This document shows, piece after piece, positions 1 to 8,497 of a stretch of 43,573 bases of DNA; the first letter of the stretch is position 1, and each line of letters opens with the position of its first letter. Made by a program: the position numbers and the translations under genes. The stretch spans positions 1 to 43,573 of the forward strand of contig CANGBK010000007.1 of assembly GCA_947452235.1 (NCBI GenBank), read 5' to 3'. The notes beneath the pieces are model-generated. The model had not been told where the DNA came from. It did not search any database and saw only the letters and a list, made by a program, of their open reading frames with translations. The stretch comes from Micrococcales bacterium. GTDB taxonomy: Bacteria > Actinomycetota > Actinomycetes > Actinomycetales > Microbacteriaceae.

Positions 1-212
1 AAAACTGTTGGATCTAAATCGAATGGCAGGTTACTCTCTGAGATGTGAATCATCATTTTGTAAACATGATGAGCTACCGGTAGCACGTGACTAGGCGTTC
101 TGACGTAGAACTCTCTTAGACTTTTTGGACTGGAAGCCATGACCGTCAAAACGTTGTTGTATGGACGTTCACGAACAATCTCGACAAAACTTTCTTGGAA
201 TTGAAAGAGCAT
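1..212 (-). CDS. Unrecognised protein, N-terminal part (runs off left edge)
   Basis: On the minus strand a frame opens with ATG at 212 and stays open for 70 codons to the window edge, with an in-frame stop just upstream (231-233). Beginning MLFQFQESFVEIVRERPYNN, the translation looks protein-like: mixed hydrophobic and charged residues, and a His-rich stretch near residue 55. No family is recognised. No good Shine-Dalgarno sequence precedes the ATG. It is co-directional with the next two minus-strand genes. A 70-codon open frame at this base composition is unlikely but possible by chance, so this is a moderate call. The rest of the gene lies outside the window. Confidence 0.45.
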   Translation of the reverse strand, partial: MLFQFQESFVEIVRERPYNNVLTVMASSPKSLREFYVRTPSHVLPVAHHVYKMMIHISESNLPFDLDPTV

Positions 213-322
213 TTGGTCTTTTCTAGGAACTCACCGTTTTAGGTAAGTTTTACAGACTAGACCCCGAGTGAGGACAAACATGGCCTTGTTCGCCGTGGGC
301 TAAAACTATTTATGTAACAGGC

Positions 323-1111
323 TTATTTAGCTTTTTTCAATTCCAAAGTTGAGGCAGCTCTAATGTAGGTAACACCAGTTTCTTCATTTCTGATCTTCAC
401 GTAAGGGTTAGGGTTGCCCTGATTTGAGTAGCCAATAATCAATCCACTGATTCCATCTCTCTTAGAGACAGCTACTGCTCCAATAGGGAGTTCATCTATT
501 GGCATTTCTGGATTGAATTTGCTAGAGGATTTTTTCACTGGCTTCTTGTTGCCTTGTTTCACAGCTGAGGCCTCTTCAACGGCCGCCATCACTTTGAATG
601 TGACGATAGTGGGGTTGTCGATATAGGTCTTTGAAGATGCCAGAGCTTTTACTGCATCGAATATCTCAGTAACACCAATTACCTGAATAGGGTAGCCACC
701 GGCGATCTCTTTACCACACCATTCGCGAATTACATCCTCGTCGCCCTGCTTGAATTTACCAGCGTATAGTCGCATCTCAATTTGTTCAACTTTGTAGCCG
801 TAAATTGCAGCGGCTTTCTCAATAATGTCTTTTCTAAGTCCCCTGTTGTTGAGAATTTTGTAGCCTTCCGCCCCCGAACCAGGCTTTTTGCCAGTCACTT
901 CATCGCCTCTTACCCCACCGCTTCCGAAGAAGGACTTCACGCTAGCAAGTACTAGCTTGTCTCCTCGAGCTCCAATGAGATCAATTTCATAACCGTGTTC
1001 TTGGAATACCCCGTTCTTAGCTTTTTTTCTGGCCTTGAACTTAGTTGGTCCTGAAACGGATAGTCCTTCAGCGCCCATCGCTAGGGCGACAAAACTTTCA
1101 AATGCTTCCAT
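323..1111 (-). CDS. Hypothetical protein, possibly PD-(D/E)XK nuclease-like
   Basis: 262 aa, no signal peptide or membrane segment. A strong ribosome site (AGGAG, 7 nt before the ATG) fixes the start. The N-terminal third has a pattern recalling restriction-endonuclease-fold proteins: E42-I-D44, then a hydrophobic beta strand ending S57-V-K59-S. The usual acidic residue of the (D/E)-x-K motif is Ser here, so catalysis is doubtful. A Lys/Ser-rich linker (about residues 187-200) leads to a C-terminal beta-rich module with a GLIIGYS motif, possibly an SH3-like or DNA-contacting barrel. It lies beside two other nuclease-type genes, which favours a nucleic-acid or defence role. That role is inference. 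Confidence 0.8.
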   Translation of the reverse strand: MEAFESFVALAMGAEGLSVSGPTKFKARKKAKNGVFQEHGYEIDLIGARGDKLVLASVKSFFGSGGVRGDEVTGKKPGSGAEGYKILNNRGLRKDIIEKAAAIYGYKVEQIEMRLYAGKFKQGDEDVIREWCGKEIAGGYPIQVIGVTEIFDAVKALASSKTYIDNPTIVTFKVMAAVEEASAVKQGNKKPVKKSSSKFNPEMPIDELPIGAVAVSKRDGISGLIIGYSNQGNPNPYVKIRNEETGVTYIRAASTLELKKAK

Positions 1112-1221
1112 GTGAATCTCCTCTGGTTGATGTCAATAATAGTTTTAGCTCCGTGGATGTTCCCGGAGATCTGAATCTTGTAAGTGAAAAGTTAACTTGC
1201 TGTTATCTAGCTTGTGAAGTG

Positions 1222-2145
1222 TTACATCTCTTCATCATCGTCGTTCTGAAGATCGCACTTAGGGCATAACCATTCAGGTGCGTTCTCAGCAACAATGCAA
1301 CCCATTGAAACATGACCTGCTGGTGGATCGCCCATCATCATGCCGTAGATTGTCTTAAGCATTCTGCTTCCACACTCATTACAGTTCTTCCACACAAGCT
1401 CATGCCAATCGATAGCTAGATTTGCGCGCCGATCAAAGAATTTGCAAACATCACAGTCTTCACCAGGTCCTGCAACTTCAGGCTCGTTCAGATTGGTATA
1501 GATGTCAGCCAGTATGTTCTCAACCCATCCTGAATTTCCCTCATAGGAAACAAGGTTGGATTCGAAATGTAAGGTGTTGTTGAATGAATCTTCTTTTTGA
1601 GTCGCTGTTACATAAACCCAGTAGCCAATGTTTGAAACTTCAAAACCGTTTTTGCGAAGCAACCATTGGTAGATCTCAAGCTGTCTGCGGTAGCCGTCAT
1701 AGAACCCACCCTCCCCAAGTTGTGTAACAGCTTGTTGTCTTCCAGTTGCTTTGTAATCAACGACATACAAAACACCTTTGCTATCAACCCAGATGTCATC
1801 AACTGCGCCAAATATTGTGAAGTGATTGTCACTAGTTGTGTGCTGCACTCCGGTGAAGTTATGACGCCATTTTTCTAGGTCCGGATGTTGGAAGGGAATT
1901 AGATCAAGTCCATTATATTTGAGGATTTGAGGAACAGTCTTTGCCTGTCTATGAATGTCGAATTCCTTCTTCATGAGGTTATCCACCGCAACGTTCAAAG
2001 TGAACGGAATACCACCCGGTTGTTTGATCCCATATTTGGCATCTAAAACAAAGCAACGCGGACAACGAATAAACATTTCAATTTTTGAGCGAGACATTTT
2101 GTGTGGTGATGCCTGACCCGGAACATAGGCTACTGATTTTGCCAT
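1222..2145 (-). CDS. Cas4/RecB-like PD-(D/E)XK nuclease with zinc-ribbon tail
   Basis: 307 aa. The core carries the RecB-family nuclease signature: acidic D116/D117 in GAVDDIW, the D130-Y-K132 motif after a beta strand, and the QLEIYQ helix (Q155-Y159). These are the metal-binding and catalytic positions of Cas4, AddB and RecB nucleases. Cysteine pairs C28/C31 and C231/C234 flank the core and could hold an Fe-S cluster or zinc. A separate C-terminal Cys set (C255, C258, C294, C297) looks like a zinc ribbon. The protein ends in an acidic tail. It is divergent from the T5orf172 gene across a repeat-bearing intergenic region. No CRISPR array or other cas gene is visible, so it is not called cas4. 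Confidence 0.85.
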   Translation of the reverse strand: MAKSVAYVPGQASPHKMSRSKIEMFIRCPRCFVLDAKYGIKQPGGIPFTLNVAVDNLMKKEFDIHRQAKTVPQILKYNGLDLIPFQHPDLEKWRHNFTGVQHTTSDNHFTIFGAVDDIWVDSKGVLYVVDYKATGRQQAVTQLGEGGFYDGYRRQLEIYQWLLRKNGFEVSNIGYWVYVTATQKEDSFNNTLHFESNLVSYEGNSGWVENILADIYTNLNEPEVAGPGEDCDVCKFFDRRANLAIDWHELVWKNCNECGSRMLKTIYGMMMGDPPAGHVSMGCIVAENAPEWLCPKCDLQNDDDEEM

Positions 2146-2208
2146 CTGACTTCTCTTCTCTCGACTCCAAAAATAACTTTCAATTGCTGCACATTATTCC
2201 CGCGCATC

Positions 2209-2236
2209 TATAACGATTCAGCGATTTATAACGATT
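2209..2236. repeat. Direct repeat pair TATAACGATT in divergent promoter region
   Basis: TATAACGATT occurs at 2209-2218 and again at 2227-2236, 18 nt start to start, in the 158-nt gap between two divergent nuclease-type genes. TTTCAATT also occurs twice nearby. The arrangement suits a regulator binding two faces of the helix, but no regulator is assigned. Confidence 0.4.
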
Positions 2237-2303
2237 TTCAATTCGACGTAATTAGACCCAATCGGGAACTTAGAGTTAATTCCTACAATAACTTGGAGTC
2301 AAA

Positions 2304-3338
2304 TTGAGATTCAACCCAGGCACTATCTACTTTGTTCGTGAAACAACCGACGACCAAGGTGGTCTATCAAGCAGTGTGAAAATCGGTTTAGTAGAAGACC
2401 CTAGAACTGCGCAACAAAGACTGTCAGAACATCAAACCGGGAACCCAAGAAAGCTAGTGTTAAATGAAGATCTTCTTATTCACACAGATGCTGTCAAATA
2501 CGTGGAATCGCAACTTCACAAGACCTTTGCGCCACACCGTATAAGCGGCGAATGGTTCCGATTTGATAGTGAGGCCGCTGTACGCGAGGCCGCGGACCTG
2601 GCGCAGACCTACGCCAAGCAGGTCGGCGAGAAAATGCCATCATTCGAAAAAGCTAAAAATCTAAAGTTAGTTCTAAGCGAAGGAAATGTTCGTGCGGCAT
2701 CCGAGACCATACTAGGCATAGCCAAGGAGGTTTCCCTGGCCTCTTTGACTATCGAAGCCTTTGACCAGCTAATTTCTCGCATAGACTCTGTTTTCAAGAA
2801 TGTTATCGCTGAAGAGGGCCCTGTTGCGCTTGAGCGAATAATCAAGGTTATCAATGTCGTTCCAGACCCAGCTTTCAGCGTTACTGAATTCAAAAAGGAA
2901 TTCAATAAATCCAGACCTGAACTGATTGAAAAATGCACTGTTGAAGAGCCAAAGCTGTCCGAAGACTTCAAGCTGTTCGTCGAACTTACCTCCGACGCTT
3001 TTTCTAAAGAGGTTACGGACTACATTTCTACTGCTAGCAGCGTGATTGAGAAAGCAATCGCAGAAAAGGATTATTTCCGTCTAAACGAGTTGAAACTTGA
3101 AATTAAGAGACTGAAGGCACCGCTTGAGTGGATCGTCGAATCCGGCGAAGCGGACATCAAGGTTGAGTGCGGAACGGCACCTGGAATTGCAGGTGTTTGT
3201 TCCTGGGTGCGCAAAATTACTACTAAGAAAAGCTTCTCAAGCGGGATACTCCGAGAGCTTGAGCCAGCGCTCTACGAACGCTTCGTTATACAAAAAGAGC
3301 CTTACACACGCGAAGTGTTCATCGGCTACAAGGCGTAG
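2304..3338 (+). CDS. T5orf172/MUG113-type GIY-YIG domain protein
   Basis: 344 aa, TTG start preceded by GGAG at 2295-2298. The N-terminal 90 residues match the T5orf172 branch of the GIY-YIG superfamily: a first strand TIYFVRE in place of GIY, VKIGLVED in place of YIG, then R-x-x-x-HQTGNP and a final VESQLHKTF...GEWF element. GIY-YIG domains are single-metal DNA nucleases; T5orf172 members occur in phages and islands. The remaining 250 residues are mostly helical, with no recognised domain. Downstream is a RecB-helicase fusion in the same direction after a 79-nt gap. Nuclease activity is inferred from the family only. Confidence 0.8.
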   Translation: MRFNPGTIYFVRETTDDQGGLSSSVKIGLVEDPRTAQQRLSEHQTGNPRKLVLNEDLLIHTDAVKYVESQLHKTFAPHRISGEWFRFDSEAAVREAADLAQTYAKQVGEKMPSFEKAKNLKLVLSEGNVRAASETILGIAKEVSLASLTIEAFDQLISRIDSVFKNVIAEEGPVALERIIKVINVVPDPAFSVTEFKKEFNKSRPELIEKCTVEEPKLSEDFKLFVELTSDAFSKEVTDYISTASSVIEKAIAEKDYFRLNELKLEIKRLKAPLEWIVESGEADIKVECGTAPGIAGVCSWVRKITTKKSFSSGILRELEPALYERFVIQKEPYTREVFIGYKA

Positions 3339-3417
3339 GCACTTTCAACCCTCTTTCTATGGTCCAAATGTCAGTGGTTGGTGGGACACTTAACCTAAGA
3401 CACTTTTAGGCAGGCTT

Positions 3418-6400
3418 ATGTACATTCGAGACAATCTTTGGTCATTCAATACTCGAGATCTCATGCGAGCTTCATCTTGTGATCACTGCACTTCTTTAGC
3501 TGTAGCTAGAACCCTTGAAATACCAGATGTCTTGGCAGTCCTTCGAGAATACATCGATGCTGAAGATGAGACCACTCTGGCTCAAAAATACGGAGTGTTG
3601 TTTGAAGCCGCACTCATGGATGAGCTTGAATCATCGGTTGCCTCTGGTGTAGTTGGTGCGCCTGAAAAAGAGGGTGATCTTGATCAAACAATTGAACTTA
3701 TGCAAACCGGAATGCCGATAATTTACCAGGGTGGGCTGGAACGCAAATTTGGTTCAACGATTTTCCGTGGTAGGCCAGACTTTTTAGTTCGCCATGACTG
3801 GGAGCTCTTGTTCGTTGATGGAAAACTAACAGCGAGAGTAAGAGATGATTTTGATTCATCTCTTGGTCACAAATACATTGCATACGATGCAAAATATGGA
3901 GGTAAGGCTAAGCCTGCTTATCTTTTGCAAGTCGGGCTCTACGTTGATGCATTAGACGCCTTGGGCTTTAAGGCGGAAGGTGTCAGACATGGATTAGTTC
4001 TTGGTTCAAGAACTATTGAAACTTATGAAGAAATCGAAATTGTCCCTGCAATGCGGCTTGCAAGAGGAAAGATTGCAAAGATCATTGATGCAGCCGAGGC
4101 AGCTAAAGCAAACAATGATTTAAAACACTTCTCTGCTTCTGAACTTGCATGGCACTGTCCTTCGAAACAGAACTGCGATATTTGTGAATATCCTGAGTTA
4201 TGCAAGAAAGATCGTCTCGCTAAAGATGATTTAGTCCAGGTAGCAAACATCACACAATCGCAGATTGCTCGCTTAGCGACTTCTGGTATCACAACTATGC
4301 GCGCGCTATCTATTGCTGGTGACTCACAAAGACCTAACAAGATGACTGAAGAGACCTACAACAAGGTTCGCCTTCAAGCTAAAGCACAAATTGAAGCAAT
4401 TGATACGGGCAGCCCTGTTCACTACTTACTCCCTGATTCAGCTATTCAATATCTACCGCCCAGAGCACCGCTTGATATCTTCTTTGATTTTGAGGGTTTC
4501 CCTTACTACACCGAACGTGGTGGGCTTGAGTATCTCTTCGGTAACTACGACTGGGGAACTGGAATAAATGAGGGTCATCCTAGGGATGATCTGTTCACTG
4601 AGTTTTGGGCTCACGATCGTGCTGAGGAGAAGATTGCCTTTGAGCAGTTCATGCTTTGGGCTGTTGATCGCATGAAAAGAGACCCTAAGGCTCACATCTA
4701 TCACTACGCAAGCTATGAAGTTTCAGCCCTGAAGAGACTTGCGAATAGACATGGTGTGTTTGAGAAGGAAGTTGATTGGTTAATCTCTACTGGTCGTCTA
4801 GTAGATATGTTCAACATAGTTAGAAACTCTTTGGTCGTCGGTGAAGAGAGTTACTCCATCAAGAAATTGGAAAGACATTACAACTTTGTTAGAAGCAGCG
4901 ATGTCTTGAAAGCTTCCGCGAGCATTGACGAATATGACCGTTGGCGCGACTTAGTTGATCTTGTTAACAACCCTGCTATTTCGGATGAAGACAAAGTTGA
5001 AGCCGCGGCAGAAGCTGAGTTGGTTTATGGTGAGTTGCGCCTTTACAACCTTGAAGATGTTTGGTCTACCCGAGAGTTATACAGGTGGCTTGAAGGTATG
5101 GACGGGGCATGTTCTAAATTTGACGAACCTGACATGGATTCAGGCGATGAGGAAGAACGTAAATCAAATAAGACTATTGAAGAGCTGGCGGCACTGCAGG
5201 CTCAAACTCAAGCCCTGTTCGACAAGGTCGCTGATCATGAATGGGGCATTGACCCTGATGCTGACTACAGAGCACAAATCTGGCTAGCTCTTACCCACTC
5301 GATTCTTTATTACAAGCGTGAAGACGTAATGTTCTGGGCTGACCTAAATATGAGAGTTGCTATGGATGAGGAAGCTCTTGAAGCCGAACGTGGTGGGGGT
5401 GTGATTAGAGACATCGTTGAGTTGGATCGTAAGACCAAAGAACGCAAGGATGGGACCTTCTACCAAGAGATTACTTACCAAGCTGAGCTTGATCCGGATG
5501 ATTTGTTTAGCCCTAAAGAAGGGTTGGATATCGTTACTCGTTACAAAGACCCTAAAAAGATTCAACGCTGGGACTTCGGAAAAGTTCAGAGCGTTGAGGG
5601 CAGCACAGTAACTTTCACAAGGCAAACAACAGATAAATCCATAGGATTTGCCCCTAACGCAATCATTGATGCGGTTCACATTCCGACCACCTCCAAGCAA
5701 GCGGCTCTTTTGAAGCTTGCAACGGATATTGCAGCCGAGTGGGGTTCGCCTCAAAATGAACCTCCGAGGTCTCCTGCAATTATGGACATCCTAATGAGGA
5801 GAGCGCCAAAGCTAAAAGGTATGGACTCACTCCCTAAAGCAGATACCAATGACTATCTACCTGCAGTTAAGACAGCCATCAAGGCTTTAGATCATTCAGT
5901 ACTTGCTATCCAGGGTCCTCCGGGTTCAGGTAAAACTTATCTCGCATCAAGAACCATCGCAGAACTTGTTGCTGCGGGGAAACGTATCGGTGTAGCAGCC
6001 AACAGCCACAGTGCAGTTGAAAACTTATTGGAAGCCTGCATTGATGCTGGAGTAAGCGGAACTTCAATTGTGAAGGTGCAACGGCCAGGAGAAGAAGACC
6101 GTCCGTGGACAGTTAAGAAAGCCACTGGCAGCGCTGCAACTTACATGAAGAATGCGACCGGCGGTTACGTTGTTGGTGGGACTAACTTTTTCTTCTGCAA
6201 TAAGGACATCACTCCTTACAAGCTTGACTATTTGTTTATTGATGAAGCGGCACAATTCTCTTTGGTAGATTGCATGGCAGTTAGCGCTATGGCGGACAAC
6301 ATTGTTTTGATGGGTGACCCTCTACAGTTACCTCAAGTGGTTTTAGCTGTTCATCCCGGTGGTGTTGAGAACTCGGCTCTCGGTCACTACATGGGAAATC

Positions 6401-7011
6401 ACAGTATTCTGCCTTCAAGGATGGGTTATTTCATTGAAGTCACCAGAAGATTGCATCCTGAAGTTAACAATGCAGTTAGCTGGTTGGCGTATGAAGGCAA
6501 ATTGCGTTCACACGACGTGACTAAAGAGCACCTGATAGATGGACATGAACCAGGTTTAATAACTGTTCCTGTTGCGCATGAGGGAAATTCAACCTCCAGT
6601 GAAGAGGAAGCTGTTGAAGTGTTGAGACTGGTGAAATCCCTTTACCGCGAGGATCAACAGAACAGTGTGCTAGTTGTTGCTGCATACAACGCTCAAGTGG
6701 ACTTGCTTCGCCAAACATTAGATCGTGCTGGATACACAGAAGACAAAGTGATGGTTGGAACAGTTGATAAATTCCAAGGTCGTGAAGGGATGGCGGTGAT
6801 CTATAGCTTTGCGGCTTCTTCGAGTTTTGATGCGCCAAGAGGTCTTGAGTTCCTGCTAGATAGAAACAGATTGAACGTTGCTATCTCTAGAGCCAAAGCA
6901 ACCTGTTACATGGTTTTCAGTGAAACTTTATTGGAGAGCCAGTTCAAGAGCGTAGCGGAGGTCAAGGCTGTGAGCAGACTTGCAGGACTCCTTGAGATGG
7001 CTGCTAAATAG
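3418..7011 (+). CDS. TM0106-type RecB nuclease / RNase H-like / SF1 helicase fusion
   Basis: 1197 aa in three parts. (1) A RecB/Cas4-like nuclease (about 1-265) with GRPDFLV near 118, DAKYG near 157 and a QVGLY helix, ending in four Cys (near 247, 253, 256, 262; C-x5-C-x2-C-x5-C) typical of an Fe-S nuclease. (2) An RNase H-like exonuclease region (about 350-560) opening with DIFFDFEG and closing with YNLEDV. (3) A DNA2/NAM7-type SF1 helicase: Walker A GPPGSGKT at 833-840, Walker B DEAAQ at 942-946, then GTVDKFQGREG and RNRLNVAISRAK near the C terminus. Such fusions are known in actinobacteria and linked by context to DNA processing or defence. The ribosome site is weak. Its end overlaps a convergent gene by 8 nt. 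Confidence 0.9.
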   Translation: MYIRDNLWSFNTRDLMRASSCDHCTSLAVARTLEIPDVLAVLREYIDAEDETTLAQKYGVLFEAALMDELESSVASGVVGAPEKEGDLDQTIELMQTGMPIIYQGGLERKFGSTIFRGRPDFLVRHDWELLFVDGKLTARVRDDFDSSLGHKYIAYDAKYGGKAKPAYLLQVGLYVDALDALGFKAEGVRHGLVLGSRTIETYEEIEIVPAMRLARGKIAKIIDAAEAAKANNDLKHFSASELAWHCPSKQNCDICEYPELCKKDRLAKDDLVQVANITQSQIARLATSGITTMRALSIAGDSQRPNKMTEETYNKVRLQAKAQIEAIDTGSPVHYLLPDSAIQYLPPRAPLDIFFDFEGFPYYTERGGLEYLFGNYDWGTGINEGHPRDDLFTEFWAHDRAEEKIAFEQFMLWAVDRMKRDPKAHIYHYASYEVSALKRLANRHGVFEKEVDWLISTGRLVDMFNIVRNSLVVGEESYSIKKLERHYNFVRSSDVLKASASIDEYDRWRDLVDLVNNPAISDEDKVEAAAEAELVYGELRLYNLEDVWSTRELYRWLEGMDGACSKFDEPDMDSGDEEERKSNKTIEELAALQAQTQALFDKVADHEWGIDPDADYRAQIWLALTHSILYYKREDVMFWADLNMRVAMDEEALEAERGGGVIRDIVELDRKTKERKDGTFYQEITYQAELDPDDLFSPKEGLDIVTRYKDPKKIQRWDFGKVQSVEGSTVTFTRQTTDKSIGFAPNAIIDAVHIPTTSKQAALLKLATDIAAEWGSPQNEPPRSPAIMDILMRRAPKLKGMDSLPKADTNDYLPAVKTAIKALDHSVLAIQGPPGSGKTYLASRTIAELVAAGKRIGVAANSHSAVENLLEACIDAGVSGTSIVKVQRPGEEDRPWTVKKATGSAATYMKNATGGYVVGGTNFFFCNKDITPYKLDYLFIDEAAQFSLVDCMAVSAMADNIVLMGDPLQLPQVVLAVHPGGVENSALGHYMGNHSILPSRMGYFIEVTRRLHPEVNNAVSWLAYEGKLRSHDVTKEHLIDGHEPGLITVPVAHEGNSTSSEEEAVEVLRLVKSLYREDQQNSVLVVAAYNAQVDLLRQTLDRAGYTEDKVMVGTVDKFQGREGMAVIYSFAASSSFDAPRGLEFLLDRNRLNVAISRAKATCYMVFSETLLESQFKSVAEVKAVSRLAGLLEMAAK

Positions 7012-7264
7012 GCTCTTTGCCGCAATCCACCATGTCAACACGGTGTTTGCAGGACTTATCGAAGACTATCCAGCTGCCTCGTTTAGCTGCTTTTGCGTCT
7101 TTGGTGTGTGGATCACACATAAATTCAAATAGGCTGCAAACTGGGCAGATGAGTCTGTGGGTTGCAGCCCCTAGGCACTCCATGTAGTCACAGTTAACAT
7201 CAAAATCAAGATGGTCAATGAGTTCAGTTAGGTCCTTAGTGCTGCCTTTGTTTTGACTGCTCAT
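7004..7264 (-). CDS. Small Cys/His-rich protein, probable zinc binder
   Basis: 86 aa, preceded by a strong ribosome site (GGAGG, 5 nt before ATG), which argues it is genuinely translated. It has seven Cys and several His: C25, C30, H36, C40, C43, C50, H53, C72, H74, C81, arranged as CPVC and CDPH knuckles. This suggests one or two structural zinc sites. No family name is recognised. It converges on, and slightly overlaps, the large helicase gene, and lies 42 nt upstream of the end of the HD-hydrolase gene, so it could be the distal gene of that leftward operon. Confidence 0.75.
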   Translation of the reverse strand: MSSQNKGSTKDLTELIDHLDFDVNCDYMECLGAATHRLICPVCSLFEFMCDPHTKDAKAAKRGSWIVFDKSCKHRVDMVDCGKEPI

Positions 7265-7306
7265 TTCGACCTCCGTTCAGCTCTCCCCGTGTGTAATAAC
7301 CCAATA

Positions 7307-7909
7307 CTACAACCCAGCTAATTCTTCTTCGGCCTGCTGATTGAGCACTATTGGTAAATGAATCCGCTTTTCGTAGAACTCTAATTCGGTTTCATTTAGT
7401 TGCAGTAGTTCAAGTGCATGAGCGTATTTTCTTTCGAAATATGAAGCATCGCTTGGAGATAGGTCTGCTCGTCTCTCAAAGTTACGGTTATCTGCAACAT
7501 CCGCTATCTTCACTAGCCTTGCCAAATGATTATTGTTTAGTCGTCTGTAATAAGCACTCTTATCCTTTTCGCCTTTGATTCTTGTGAGTAAAACCACGGC
7601 TCCGATAGTTTCAGAGCTAAAGCCCATGTCAATCAAATCTTTTTCTGTTACCGCTCCTAAAGGTTCATCCGCTGAGTCTTCAATAACATCGTGCAGCCAT
7701 GCAACGGCCAGCGCTGATTCAATGAGCTTGCTTTCGAGGGTGAGTCTGGTTGCAAGTATCTTTGCATTTTGAGCAACCCTTTTAGGGTGATCAATGTATT
7801 CAGCGCCTGATTTGTCTTTTTGGAATTCATGCACCACCTCAGCTAAGCGCTGAGGTCTTTCATCTAACGAAAGATTCTTTATCTCCGCAAACACGTCGTC
7901 TCTAGTCAA
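7307..7909 (-). CDS. HD-domain hydrolase, SpoT/MESH1-like
   Basis: 200 aa with an HD metal-binding set: H41, H73-D74 in AWLHDVIEDS, and D137 in KIADVADN. The E77-D78 pair after HD is the signature of the (p)ppGpp hydrolase branch (SpoT, MESH1). No synthetase, TGS or ACT domain is present, so it would be a small stand-alone hydrolase acting on a nucleotide such as (p)ppGpp or NADPH. The start is TTG with AAAGG about 11 nt upstream. It lies 15 nt after the TY-Chap-like gene in a chain of coupled genes, which suggests a job within that system. Exact substrate unknown. Confidence 0.85.
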   Translation of the reverse strand: MTRDDVFAEIKNLSLDERPQRLAEVVHEFQKDKSGAEYIDHPKRVAQNAKILATRLTLESKLIESALAVAWLHDVIEDSADEPLGAVTEKDLIDMGFSSETIGAVVLLTRIKGEKDKSAYYRRLNNNHLARLVKIADVADNRNFERRADLSPSDASYFERKYAHALELLQLNETELEFYEKRIHLPIVLNQQAEEELAGL

Positions 7910-7924
7910 TGTTTCTTGACCTTT

Positions 7925-8497
7925 CTATTGGTGATCTTCAATCTCTTGCTCCAACATATCTAAATGATGCCCTGGCAAAGCGAAGATAACTTTGTGTGGA
8001 TTTGTGTTTGACGCTTTTAGTCGGCCCAGCATGCGCATTTCCCCTACTCGGTCAGCCTCATGTCGATTTGGGAATGCCCAGAAATCTGTTTCAACAATGC
8101 CATAAATGCCAACAAGAGCGGTGAGGATTGCTTCTACAATCTCACTGGCTTGTGTATCCAGTGAAAAATATCTAACTATGTTTGGATTTCCTGAGGGATT
8201 ATCGCTGTAGTCATCTGGATTTACCTCCGGTAGTTGCCAGCCATAGAACTCAAGTTCTTGGAGCTGCAAATTAGTCAGCTGAGGTCGAACCATTAGGTTA
8301 GCTGCCAGTTCAACCTGCAACGTGTCATCAAACACTAACGCTTGAACAAAAGGTGAGGTGCTTGGACTCAAACCAAATTGCTTCGCATACGTTTGAACTT
8401 GAAACATTCCGCCAATGTAAGTTTGAATTAGTGAGGTTTCTAGAACCACAGCGAGATCATCCCACTGTGGTCCTAGAAAAGGATTATTAGTAACCAT
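7925..8497 (-). CDS. TY-Chap/YbjN-like domain protein
   Basis: 190 aa, no signal or membrane segment. The layout resembles the TY-Chap fold (type III secretion chaperone/YbjN-related peptide-binding domains): an N-terminal WDDLAVVLETSL helix, strands FVQALVF and LQVELAAN, a LQELEFYGWQLPE element, and an A-x-x-IVEAILTALVGIYGI helix. In actinobacteria such domains are known from predicted conflict systems, where they are thought to bind peptides or act as chaperones. The assignment is from remembered pattern, not a search. The ATG overlaps the upstream phosphatase stop (TAATG), so translation is coupled. Confidence 0.7.
   Translation of the reverse strand: MVTNNPFLGPQWDDLAVVLETSLIQTYIGGMFQVQTYAKQFGLSPSTSPFVQALVFDDTLQVELAANLMVRPQLTNLQLQELEFYGWQLPEVNPDDYSDNPSGNPNIVRYFSLDTQASEIVEAILTALVGIYGIVETDFWAFPNRHEADRVGEMRMLGRLKASNTNPHKVIFALPGHHLDMLEQEIEDHQ

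Noticed and set aside
213-322. Possible RNA gene or regulatory element between the first two minus-strand genes
   Set aside because: Only weak partial inverted repeats (for example GACAAACATGG with CCTTGTTC) are visible, with no stable stem or known motif.
1222-2145. CRISPR-associated Cas4
   Set aside because: The fold and motifs fit Cas4-like nucleases broadly, but there are no repeats, spacers or other cas genes in the window.
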